A DNA stretch of 64,000 nucleotides from Bedellia somnulentella (lineage: Eukaryota > Arthropoda > Insecta > Lepidoptera > Bedelliidae): contig OY755191.1 of assembly GCA_963576735.1 (NCBI GenBank), positions 12,801,608-12,865,607 of the forward strand, read 5' to 3'. Position numbers and translations under genes: made by a program. Position 1 is the stretch's first letter. Every line of letters starts with the position of its first letter. Below the pieces are notes generated by a model. The model saw only the letters and a program-made list of their open reading frames with translations. It ran no database searches and was not told the origin of the DNA. Shown one piece after another: positions 41,312-52,200 of this stretch.

Positions 41312-41571
41312 CTGTAAATAGTAAGGCTACGTTAGTTTATTTGTCTACGTCAAGTAGTTTGCAACTACAACAGACAGTCAACTATTAATAATAAAGATAA
41401 TTTGTTATCAAACTTTTAGAACTACTTAGTTGATAAAAGCATTTAAATGAAGCATTATACTTTTTAGAAGAATTACTTGCTCATGCCAGGCGTAGGAACC
41501 ATGCTTCAAAAGCTTTGCTCTAGAATACGTGGGTATTACATAACACGGTAGCATAATTGAACGTACATACA

Positions 41572-41828
41572 TTTACTCACGCCGTTAGTTCCCATGGGGG
41601 TAGGCAGAGACTATCGATCGTCACTTTTTACGATCCTGGCAACATTCGTTCACATAAATCATTATTTTCATATATGCTCTGTTAGTCTTCATACTTTGGA
41701 AACCCGCCTTTTTGATCACATCTATTTGGTCCAAATGAGTCCTCCGAGGTCTTCCTTTACTAACATTACCCTCCAAATTGGCTTTATAGATATCTTTCAT
41801 CAATTTACTATCAAGTTAACGTGAAGTG
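41572..41828 (-). repeat. L1 LINE 3' end with C-terminal coding
   Basis: In minus sense 41621-41803 encodes GRPRRTHLDQIDVIKKAGF and CQDRKK, the C-terminal region of L1, then the TACCCCCATGGGAACTAACGGCGTGAG tail region. Confidence 0.75.
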
Positions 41829-42171
41829 TGGTAAGTAAACTGGGACTTAGCTTATCACACAATTGTGTCATACCCAAGGTGGCGTAAAAACTTAACAAAC
41901 TAGAGCCAAATTAAAAGAAAGCAGGATCAGGCAAACCTAACTTTGTAAGTTATTTTAAACCACAAAATTTTGCATGCAATAAAGATACACAGTTTGGCAT
42001 ATAAATAACTAATTCCAAGCATTACAATAGTTTCTATTTCTGCAGATTTTCACAAACAAACCTTCTCATATTTACCATCATGAACATTATCTATTTAGCT
42101 GTTGTAGACCGATTATAATTTTACTGTGGTATTTTTGCTGGTGTGTCAATTCCTTGGCTTGTGGCTTCAAT

Positions 42172-42203
42172 AAGAACAAGATCTATAAGTAGATCTTGTT
42201 CTT
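42172..42203. repeat. Perfect 14-bp hairpin
   Basis: AAGAACAAGATCTA, loop TAAG, TAGATCTTGTTCTT. Confidence 0.9.
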
Positions 42204-42321
42204 GAGTCTATCTAGAATTAACTTTTCTTAAACATGAAATAGTGTATGGAAGAAAATTATCTATATCTTTAAAAAAAATGACCTTGTACTTATAAAATTG
42301 TCTTGTGTTTGCGCGAGTAAT

Positions 42322-42418
42322 CATGATTTAATGAAATTATTATACGGACACTATCGTGTTAGGATTAAATTAAATTAAAAACGCAATAGTATCCGTATAA
42401 TAGTTTCATTAAATCATG
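42322..42418. repeat. 97-bp hairpin with 33-bp arms
   Basis: CATGATTTAATGAAATTATT... pairs with the region ending AGTTTCATTAAATCATG: 31 of 33 positions match, with a loop of about 31 nt. It could be a MITE relic or a small-RNA precursor. Confidence 0.8.
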
Positions 42419-42419
42419 T

Positions 42420-43080
42420 TCTTGTACTTTTAAGGCCTTTACACGCCACATCGTTTAACGACGTGCGTTTCTAGTGATACCGACGTGCCGTGCGAACCAC
42501 AAAACGCGCGTTGACGTAACGGTGCGCTTGAAAAACGTATTTACAAATACTCATTCAATATGGTAGAACGAGGTTGGTAGCGAGTGAACGTGCAGTATTA
42601 AAAGCTAACGCTTATTTCACCGCTTCTTCCCTTCCAACAAACTCTTTGTACCATGTAGTGTTATACGTACTCGTACCTGCTTCAACGCGCACTAAGCCAT
42701 CGAAGCGAATTATGGCGAAACATAGATATAATATACTATACGTATATATCTATGTGGCCAAATCATTTCGAGCCTCTCGGTGGGGACATACAGGGATAGC
42801 GATGTTTTTTGTTTGTTTGTTCGTGCTCTACCATCGCAGAGATTCAATAAAAAAAGGCATCTCTACGAAAGGAAATTAAGATCACTGGTTCGTAATACAA
42901 TCAAAATAGCCAGTACGTCATGAAAAGAAGATAATTTGCAACTAACTCAGGTTCATCAGATTCTTCGTTCTTATCTTACTACTCGTAATATATAATATAA
43001 GAGTATCTTGCTCTTCAGATATTTTCATTACCTTATCTTGTACATCTGTGTAAAGCATTAATTATATACAGATATACCTA
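42420..43080. other. Intergenic, no gene recognised
   Basis: A GC-richer patch (42430-42560) with ACGTGCG/ACGCGCG words and then unassigned sequence. No coding frame I trust. Confidence 0.4.
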
Positions 43081-43312
43081 CTAGCTGAACCGGCAAACGT
43101 TGTTTTGCCATAAAAAATATTTGTAGGGAATTTCTAGTCGATAAAATTAAATGTTAGGGGTGTACAACCCTTATCACTTAGGAGTATACAAAGTACTTAT
43201 AAATCTATTCTCAGACCTATCGCATGTTTATGCAAAATTTCATTTATATTGGTTCAGCCGTTTCTGAGGAGTTAGGTGACAAACACTGTGACACACGAAT
43301 TTGATATATAAG
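43081..43312 (+). repeat. Lepidopteran interspersed repeat (AGCTGAACCGGCAAACG type)
   Basis: TAGCTGAACCGGCAAACGTT at the start, TTGGTTCAGCCGTTTCTGAG and GACACACGAATTTGATATAT at the end. I recognise the type from other moth genomes but not its class; a LINE-related tail is likely. Confidence 0.55.
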
Positions 43313-45114
43313 ATGATATGATGGTTTTTGATAGTCTTCCATGTTCAAAATATAATGATTATCTCAATAAAACAAGAAATACACCTTTCTAGTATTTTTA
43401 TTTGAGATCTAAAATACATATTAAAAACCTCAGATAAAAACATTTAACCTCCTTTTGAATCTGTCTTTTACTAAGTTGATCAGTTCTTATCGTGAATTCA
43501 AGATAATAAGTTAGCATTTACAGCCTCCATATCACTATAACTTTGAACAAATCTTGTGCAAATAAAAAACATAGATAATAGTAAACAATATAATAAATAG
43601 AGAATATCTACCAATATAGAAAGAACAGACAAACTGTATGATCGGCGAAACCTCACTTTACACAATAACTCAAAGATCTTACGAAAAATCATAGTAATAA
43701 ATGAGTTATTATATAAGCTGATATTATATATATAATAAAACTATACCCACATATGTATTTAAAACTCTGCCTTCATTTTACAATAAGCTTATTTATTGAG
43801 ATAGGAAATTAGGGCTTAGTTTTGAATCATATATCATTACATACATATAGTTGTTGACTATAATATAAGGATATAGTACAATATATATTTTATATACATT
43901 CATAATTACATTTTTCATCTCAGTATGTTTTGCGCTTCGGCAAACCCTAGCATTTAATGCTGGCTTTTTCATTACATTTTACTCACTATCACAACAATAA
44001 AGATAAACTGTTCTTAATATTATCTTGCTTTTTCTTAAACCATTGTCAACAATTATTTTACAGCTCCACGTTTATAATATTTACAATTGGCTAAAACGTC
44101 ACAAGTTAAATAAATTACACTTTAAAATTGTCTAGAAACTACACTAAAGTCTGCTTCAAAAATCACAGAACTTATTACCCCAGAATAAATTAATAGCAAA
44201 ATAAATAAAATATATTGTTTGTCTTCAGATTATTGCAAATATTGGTGTTTTGTATAAATTAGTACCATGTTTTGATTTAAGCAAAAAAGTTGTGTTGAAA
44301 TGGAATGCACCCTAACCAACTGTCAATGTCACCGGTTCCCGCCAAAACGTCTCGCTTCCCGCGTATCTCATCTTGTGTGCCGCAACGTTTTTTAGCTTCG
44401 AATATACTTATTATTATCTAATTACAGTTTTTCATTAAGTTGCTTTACACAAATCACCATATTCAGAGTAAGCTTTGGCCCTTCGGTATGGACATCTATC
44501 TATGGATGGTAATAAAGTTTGTGTAGACAAATTTTTAATAACAAGAGTTAATATTTTTAATATTATATAAATATTATTTACTTAAATATGTCCATGAATA
44601 GATCCAGGGCAAATAAATAAATTTTTAAAATTGAATTTATAACCTGTCTGCTAATAGATAGATCTCTCATAGATCAAGTTAATGATTACACTGAAACTGC
44701 TAGACATGTTTAGATAGATGTATTTGCAATAATCATGAGACATTAATAGAAAAGTAGGATTCATTAATCTATAAGTAGAATTCACTAAAGTTGGTTTGAC
44801 TCTAGAATTGTCAGTGACAATTCTATAAAACACATTCGAATTATTCGATAAAATCGCCCAGTGAAGTCTATGCATACTTCCCAAAATAACTAAATCCTAT
44901 CTAAATACCATTGTAGCACTTACAAATCGGTAAGTTGCATAAATTTTCTCTTTAAAAGGCCTTCCACACAACAAACTTAAAACAGTAGTAGTATTTTGTG
45001 TCTGAATAAATGTTAAAAGAATTTCACCCCAACAATTTGAAAAATAATAAGTATTTTCAAATATGTCAAGGACTTGAACTGTCTTGTCAGTTGCAGGCCT
45101 AAAATATAAGAAAA
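43313..45114. other. Intergenic, nothing recognised
   Basis: AT-rich (TATATA-rich at 43700-43920). I searched it on the minus strand for MPC2 exon 1 or 2 of the downstream paralogue and saw none. Confidence 0.4.
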
Positions 45115-46517
45115 TTACGCAGCTTTCTTCTGACTCCTACTGTGTTGGAAAGCCCTATTGATTTGGTAACAACTTATACAAGCGACAAACACATTGACAG
45201 CGAATAAACTGTAGTTTTTGGGTATGATAACGAGTGAATAGCGAGACCAGATGATCCCAGTGGCGGCGAGGGATGCACATTGTGGCATGGACAGCTTATC
45301 AGCTGGACGAGTCAAGTCACCCAAACCAGCCAGCACCAGACCCTGGAATGAAAGTATTAGTAATGAGTTCACCAGAATAACCATGCAGGTTAGTTAGTTA
45401 GATATGTTTTATGATATTGAGGATGAAGTTAGTTGATGGGTTTTTGATTCTCAAGCAGTCATCATTTACATAAACAATTATTATTATCTGTTGAATATCC
45501 TGAAACCTTATACAGCTCTTTCCTTTATGTGGATTTGTTTTGGGACATTAAATAAAATGATATTTATAACTGAAATTAAAAGACTTGTAACCAAAATAAA
45601 GCTTTTATTTTCAGCCCTTGAAAGCCACTGTTGGACACAGGCCTCCTGGTAAGATGCCCTCAATTGTTAAACAGCAAAGAACCCATTTTTCTTATCACAA
45701 AAAGCACACATCTCTTAATGGCTCTTTGGCTTATATAAATTCTCATATTTATTTTTTCTATCACAATGAGCAGATTTTTATGATTTAAACATAACAGCCA
45801 TTGGATTCAAATGTCAAATAATTTCTTAATTCATGAAATAATAATTTTAAAATTGCTTAGATATTGTTTTCACTAATGGTAAAGTCCTGCTCTATTTATG
45901 GTTTTTTTTTTACATAATAAACCAGAATGCAGTAGATTTATAGTCCCATTTTGCTTCATATATAAATATAGAGAATGCCAAAGCATGCAGTTGACCAGAT
46001 GCTTATTCTTAAAAAGCTCATAATCTGAATTACATGCAATAAGATATTGCATTGCGTTTGAAAAAATCTTTATTGAAGGCAGTTGTGCTCATTATTTCAT
46101 ATAACATTCATGACGATGTTCCAGAAAATATTAAAAATGTAAAATAATTATATGAATGTCAAAAGTAGTAGGCACATTTGTTGAATTAGCATACACTTCT
46201 ATTGCGATGTTTCCGCTCTATGTTATTTATAAATCGCCCCTGCGCAAGGCCGACTTATACGAACAGCTTTGACCTTGCCATATGACTGATAACAGATAAC
46301 TTTACTCACCCATTTGAACGCTGGTGCCCAGAAAAATACAGTTTTAGGTCCTGCAATAGACACAAAAAAATATAGGTGTAAAACTAAGGTTTTGATTGTA
46401 ATATTTAATAAATATATGGAAAAACACCTTACCCGCTTCATGTTCCCACAATGGTCTCATAGACTGGGGGACGTACCGTTCAGCTGAGGTTACTAGAGCT
46501 TTGTATATTCTTGACAT
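45115..46517 (-). CDS. MPC2: Mitochondrial pyruvate carrier 2 (paralogue A)
   Basis: Three exons on the minus strand with matching phases: 46517-46433, 46350-46310, 45342-45115, giving 117 aa (human MPC2 is 127). Exon 1: MSRIYKALVTSAERYVPQSM, then RPLWEHEA. Exon 2: GPKTVFFWAPAFKW, including the FWAP motif and the Lys before Trp that is conserved in MPC2. Exon 3: GLGDLTRPADKLS, then GIIWSRYSLVIIPKNYSLFA. With MPC1 it forms the inner-membrane heterodimer that imports pyruvate into the matrix. Three short helices are predicted. Same exon structure as 47458-49110, so the pair arose by tandem duplication and not retroposition. Confidence 0.95.
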
Positions 46518-46994
46518 TTTGGGTTGTTAAGGAGTGGTATTAGTTAAAAGGATAGGAAACTTCTGTATTAATTTAAATCAAATTAACATAATACGAGTAG
46601 TGAGTGGGATTGTAGGTACGACTGTGTTGTTGGTGTTGGTTTGGTTTGGTTGGTTGTGATATTGACTGACAGTGACAGATGATGATTTCATTTCATTGAC
46701 TCAGTCAATTTGACTGACAATGACAGTGACAGTCAGTAGTGAAACAGTGGCGGTAGGTTTACATTATGCAAGTAGACAAACCCAAGTGGGCTTGACACTC
46801 TTTTGGAGGCTACTTGGAAAGTGAAGTCACATAAAACGTTTCTTTGTTAAACATTTTATATGAGCTTGAATTGTGCCATTTTGATGGACCGATGACACCC
46901 TGTAAAATCATTTTCCTCTGTTTCTGGTAGTACATCCAATACAATGATAAATCCAAGTCATTCAATCTAATTAATATCCAAGTATATTTTAGCT

Positions 46995-47362
46995 AGTACA
47001 GGGTTCATTGCACGCAGAACTAACGGTCGTTCGGCTTCGAAGGTTCTGGAGTGGTGGCCATATATCGGACAGACGACGCAGTGTGTGTAGGCCCCCGCAA
47101 GGTGGACCGACGACTTCACGACTTGGTCAAAACGCGAGATGAGGGCGGCAGCACAGAACCGGTTGTTGTGGAGATCTTTGGGGGAGGCCTATATCTAGTA
47201 GTTGATGTCTGTAGGCAGATGATGATGGGTCTCTGGCTACATCACCCACAATCACGTAGAAGTCCAAACTTTTTGACTTTTGAAAACCTCCAAGTTGCCT
47301 TTTATGACACCTACGGGGAGTGATGGAATAGAGCGGTCCTAACCCGACACACACAGCTAATA
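46995..47362 (+). repeat. L4 LINE 3' end
   Basis: GGTTCTGGAGTGG, AGGTGGACCGACGA, TGTGGAGATCTTTGGGGGAG and the closing AACCCGACACACACAGC match a common moth LINE C-terminus and tail, here with broken frames. Lies between the two complete MPC2 genes. Confidence 0.65.
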
Positions 47363-47457
47363 TATTTCTTGTAACAAATAAAACAGTCTTATAAGCTCTA
47401 ATTTATTTTATTTCAATTGACATAACAATTCATAATTCATCAAGTTTATAGTTTACT

Positions 47458-49110
47458 TTAACCATATATACCATATGTAACAGCTCGGCCTATCTGGTAG
47501 CAATTCATTATGGCAAGGAATAAATTCACTGTGAATAAACTGTAGTTTTTGGGTATGATAACAAGTGAATACCGAGACCAGATTAACCCAGTGGTGGCAA
47601 GGATTCCACATTGTGGTATAGACAGTTTATCAGCTGGTCGATTTATATCACCGAGGCTGGCAAGCACTAGACTCTGAAAAGGTATAACATAACATCATTA
47701 TTCCGCCGTCTCTTATCTAATAGTAAAGATTCTATACGGTGGATTTGCTACCAAATTAACTTAACTTAAATTGCAACAAGAAATTTATTCATATTTCATA
47801 TTTATTTCCACTAATAATTAATTAATAAAAGATAATAAGGAATATTCATGTTTTTCTTTTTTGTCTTAAATTAATAGTTTACTATTTTATAACGTAGAAA
47901 AAAATATTACTGGGCTTCAAAATACTCTAGATATTTTAAAAATTTAAATTATAAACTTTTAAAAAATGTAAGCAGTTCAAACGCCGCCATTTTACGCGCG
48001 CTATATGTGACGTCACATGACACGTCCACTGGGTGTTTACCTTAGTGTTTTCGACGCTTTTGAGTACAATTTCGTGTCAGATGACGTCACATTTCGTTCA
48101 ACCGATGGTGGCGCGTTTTGGAAGTTTGAATTTCGCTCCCTTATTTTGCACTTTTTAAATATTATTTTAGGGGTTTAAATAATAAGTAAATTAAAAAAAA
48201 ACCTTTTCATTATAATATTGCGATAATAAGTATTCGTGCAAATAATTTTTAAGCCATTTAAAATTTTATGCATATTCCCTATTAATGTTTTGTTCCACAT
48301 AGCCCATGTTCAACTTGTGTTTTGGCTACTTAAATAACAGCACTCCTATGGTCTGCTGATATTGTCTACGTACTGACGGTGTGCAGGAACACTGTCCCTT
48401 TGCTTTGATCATGTAATTGTAGGCATTCAGTAATTCCAACATACCCATTTGAACATTGGAGCCCAAAAGAAAATCGTTTTAGGTCCTGAAAATGGTAAAA
48501 CAAATGTAATTAACTAGAGATTCACTTATTACATGTTATATTATAAGACGTTCATAGCATAGTCGAATGATAGGTGTAGGTAGGTGTTTGATAGCTTTTC
48601 TCTGCTGCGGCTTCTATTCTAACTATAAGATGAATACAATTGCATGTTTCTTAGTCTTTTGAGGTAATTTATGTTTGTATCATATTATAAATGTATTAAA
48701 GATAATAACGCAGAGATATGATCCCATACTAGAAGCCATTATTGTACTTAATCTGGTAACTTGGTCAGTGTAATATTGTCTGTATTTATTTACAAGTGTG
48801 TTTATTTCTCAACATTACGCAGTGATGAGTTGGATTTAATATATCGTAGACGAATCTTTCGATCAGAAGAGTTTAACTACGAGTACATAAGATACTATTA
48901 CTAAACAGCAGAAAGAGTATTTTTTGCCGATAATGTAAGAACAAAAAGAGATCAATCAAATCAACTCAATAGCGTATTCCTGTGACTGGGTTTTAAGTTT
49001 TAACGTATAAAATTTAACTTACCAGCTTCATGCTCCCACAATGGTCTCATAGATTTCGGAACATGTGGGTCAGCTGTTTTTATCAGATACCTGTATAATT
49101 TACTAGACAT
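47458..49110 (-). CDS. MPC2: Mitochondrial pyruvate carrier 2 (paralogue B)
   Basis: Three exons: 49110-49023, 48485-48445, 47673-47458, giving 114 aa. Exon 1 MSSKLYRYLIKTADPHVPKS then MRPLWEHEA; exon 2 GPKTIFFWAPMFKW; exon 3 LGDINRPADKLS and GLIWSRYSLVIIPKNYSLF. Exon 2 is exactly 41 nt in both paralogues, and splice phases are identical. Exon 3 ends slightly earlier than in paralogue A and lacks its Lys-rich end. All MPC2 signature residues present in paralogue A are kept, so both look functional. Confidence 0.94.
47700..48430. other. Intron of MPC2 paralogue B
   Basis: AT-rich with a GC-richer patch at 47990-48130 (TGACGTCAC words). No repeat matched inside this window. Confidence 0.5.
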
Positions 49111-49829
49111 TTTTATTGGTTTCTTACAACAAATATAATATAGAAAATTAAAACTACGCCCAGAATAAATTCATAAAATTGACAATTAATTTACCACAAA
49201 CTATAATAGGAATTGACAATGAGTCAACTCGCTTAATTCAACACTTTTTGCAACTTCATGTTAATAATTGGATCCGCGAAACTATATTAGAGAAATGTAA
49301 TCGATAAGAAAGAAAATAAGTAGTACATTCGAAGTTAAAATACATGATTATTAAACTTAGGTTTTTAGTTAGTTTTAAATAGTTTTAATTCATAATATAT
49401 CAATTCAATAATCATGAAAGTCTACCACAGACAGGTAGTTAATTTATAATTTATTTCCAATACCCCTAGTAAAAAGTAAAAAAAAAGTCAAAAAGTTTAT
49501 TTTTCAAAATTAAGTTAAATACTAACAATGTTTGAACGTCAATTTTTTTAAATTTATCGTTAATCCGTTGCTTTGGAAGGTGTTCGTAAAGAGAAGAAGC
49601 AACAAAGAAATTCTATACATTCATATTTTTTTCAAAATATGGTTGGTACAATTTGAGTTTATAAACATGTTTTTACTTTATAAAAGATTTTCTATGCGAC
49701 CAAACCAAACGCTAGTCTGACATAATTAAAATAAATTGTCCATCACAAAAAAACCAATCACATAACGTGAGAAGAAAAATCCTCACCAGACAATTATTCC
49801 TAGGAATAACGAAGGACGATTTACAGCTT
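49111..49829. other. MPC2-B upstream region, nothing recognised
   Basis: AT-rich. No TATA at a plausible position and no repeat match inside the window. Confidence 0.4.
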
Positions 49830-50490
49830 TACGGATACGGTCATGTGCGCGTTGGGTCCTTGTCGTTTAAAAAATCTTGAACACTGTAGTAAGATTTCTT
49901 TAAAAGCATTGCTTTAACTGCCTTTTTAAAAGATGCCACGGGCAATTCCAATATGTCAGATTTAAGTTTGTTGAACATTTGGAGGGATAGTCCCATAAAG
50001 GAGTTAATTATTTTAAAAAGTCTCCACTTCGGTACGCTAAGCTTGTCCCTGGCTATTTCGAATGTCAACAGTATGCCCATCACCAACTTTACTAAATTGC
50101 CCTATATTCTTTTTGGCATACATTAAATGCTCAAATATGTATTCGCAAGGGACAGTTAAAATGCCAATATCTTTAATTTTTTCGCGCAACGAATACCTCG
50201 GCCTTAACATGTAAATAGATCGGATAGCTCGCTTTTGTAAGACAAAAACTTTATGAACATCAGCCGCTTTACCCCATAATAAAATACCGTACGACATAAT
50301 ACTATAAAAATAACAGAAATAAACAATGCGAGCTGTTTCTATGTCTGCTATTTCTCTAATCTTACGCTAATCTCAGCCTTTCAGAAAGTGTTAGTATATG
50401 GGGTCCCCATTGCAACTTAGAATCGATTATTATCCCTAGGAATTTTGTCTCTTTCACTAATTCTACTTTTTCACTGTCAATAACAATACT
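49830..50490 (-). pseudogene. L3 LINE reverse transcriptase C-terminal fragment
   Basis: Minus strand encodes FLGIIIDSKLQWGPHI, then SYGILLWGKAADVHKVFVLQ, KRAIRSIY, and in another frame LPVASFKKAVKAMLLKKSYY. This is the thumb and C-terminal region of Jockey/CR1-like RTs. Frameshifts between pieces show it is dead. Confidence 0.8.
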
Positions 50491-50785
50491 TTACCTACCT
50501 ACTTTATAATACTTTGTTACCCACTAGCAATAGTAAGTAGTAGTTAAATACTGAACATTAAAATTTGGTGTAGCGCTTTAAAAATTTCTGAAGGTGCAGA
50601 TCGTTTTTTTCTTTTCAATTAATGTTTATTTAATGGGACTTTAGCGAATTTAGGTTTCGGCTGCATTCATTGGCTCTCCCAACAATTATCACATTTTTTT
50701 ATGATTTACAATGCTGTACTATATCGAAGCTCGCAGTTGTGTTACATACTTCATACAAAATATCTATCCTGTCACCAAAAACGAA

Positions 50786-51628
50786 CTGGAGGGCAATTCT
50801 CACACGGTAGATTTTATATCACTTTCGATATTTATCACTTTTGTGATATTTTGCGATCGATATTTGACTTGAGCTATTCTCACTCCATCCGATCGATATT
50901 TTTCTATTGAAAACCAGCCGATATGATGATATATATCAAAGGATGATATCGTGTGGTCACGATCAGACGATATGATGATATTTGAAGATGTCGTGCGAAC
51001 GGTAGCCATTTTGTTTACAAATTTTGTTTGAATACTTATAGATAGAAAACTAAAATGTAGGTAAATATATTAAATGGATCATAGATCAAATAGTCTAAGA
51101 AGTTGTAAATAATATCTACTTGGATCAACGTTAATTATATTATTAAAATATAAAAATATATTATTTTTCCATAATAAAATTTCAAAAACTAAATTCGGTT
51201 GTCGGATGGTCCATTTGGGAATTCAGACTTTGCTAGTTACCGGCAAAGTACACTTAAAGGAAAATTTAAACAAACCAAAACATATGTAAATATTAACAAA
51301 TTCAATATTCATTTTTTTAAGGTGGCTTTAATCGTGTTTGCCACAATTATTTCGCCAATGTCGAGTAAAAATATTGACAGATATGAAGACCTTTTCATAT
51401 CTAAGATGACAGTTAAACTGACGTTTCGTTCAATTCATTCGCTTGGATCATTGATTTCGGTCTTCGTTCTTTAATGTCTAAGGAAAAATTACTACCGTGT
51501 GCGAGAATACAGTTTCAATCTATCAATAGAAATATATTTCACTTTGTGATATTTTTCACATGACATTGAACACTTGATATAATTTCTATGATAGTAATGA
51601 TATCGAACTTGCGAGAATTGCCCTCCAG
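50786..51628. mobile_element. MITE with CTGGAGGGCAATTCTC ends
   Basis: Perfect 16-bp inverted ends at 50786 and to 51628, with the near-match extending (CACA/TGCG). Each side has subterminal ATCACTTT...GTGATATTTT-like repeats and GATATGATGATAT runs. 843 bp, no transposase. A partial second copy lies at 26843-27098. Confidence 0.85.
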
Positions 51629-52200
51629 CTCCCGTGTCGCATGATATATGTGAAAGCAAGTATGTCATGTGAGTGAGTAATGAGAAGCTGACAGATTTTG
51701 TATGAATAATCTGACAGTTACGTTCCGTTGCGTGTGACACGAAAAAATATTTTCCTTCTAAAATACTAAGTTTTTTAATTATAATCTATTAGTTAAAACT
51801 TTCCGCCACCGAAAACGAGTATTTTTTATTTAGCAATGTATTAAGAAGTGGCTTAGTAATCTATATTGCCATAGTTAAAATGTTAAACTTTTGTTAGTAC
51901 TGAAACTTGAAACTGACTCCACATTATACTATATTGCCCGTGTTGTTGAAGGAAAGAACCAAAACCAAACGCAAGCATTTTTTTTTTTCAAAATGGTCGC
52001 TTTGGTGTTGTAGTTTTGTTTGATTGTGTTGCTTTAGTTTTCTATTATTTGGTTTGATTTGATTACGTTATTTTCCTTTATATTAGTTTTCATTTCTGTT
52101 TTCAATAAGGACTTTCTGAATTACAAAGATTTGTAAAAAGTGTGGAGATATAGGGCAGCCCTAAAATGTTCAAAACATTTTGTTTATTGTTTTCTTAAAT

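Noticed and set aside
41446..41500. Candidate second exon for the third MPC2-like gene
   Set aside because: A possible donor (GTAATT) is present, but no frame gives the FWAP motif or the expected 41-nt length.
43498..43692. 64-aa hydrophobic minus-strand frame
   Set aside because: AT-driven Leu/Ile/Tyr composition, no start context, no repeat or family link. Probably chance.
47051..47323. 90-aa protein-coding gene between the MPC2 copies
   Set aside because: The DNA matches a moth LINE C-terminus and tail with broken frames.
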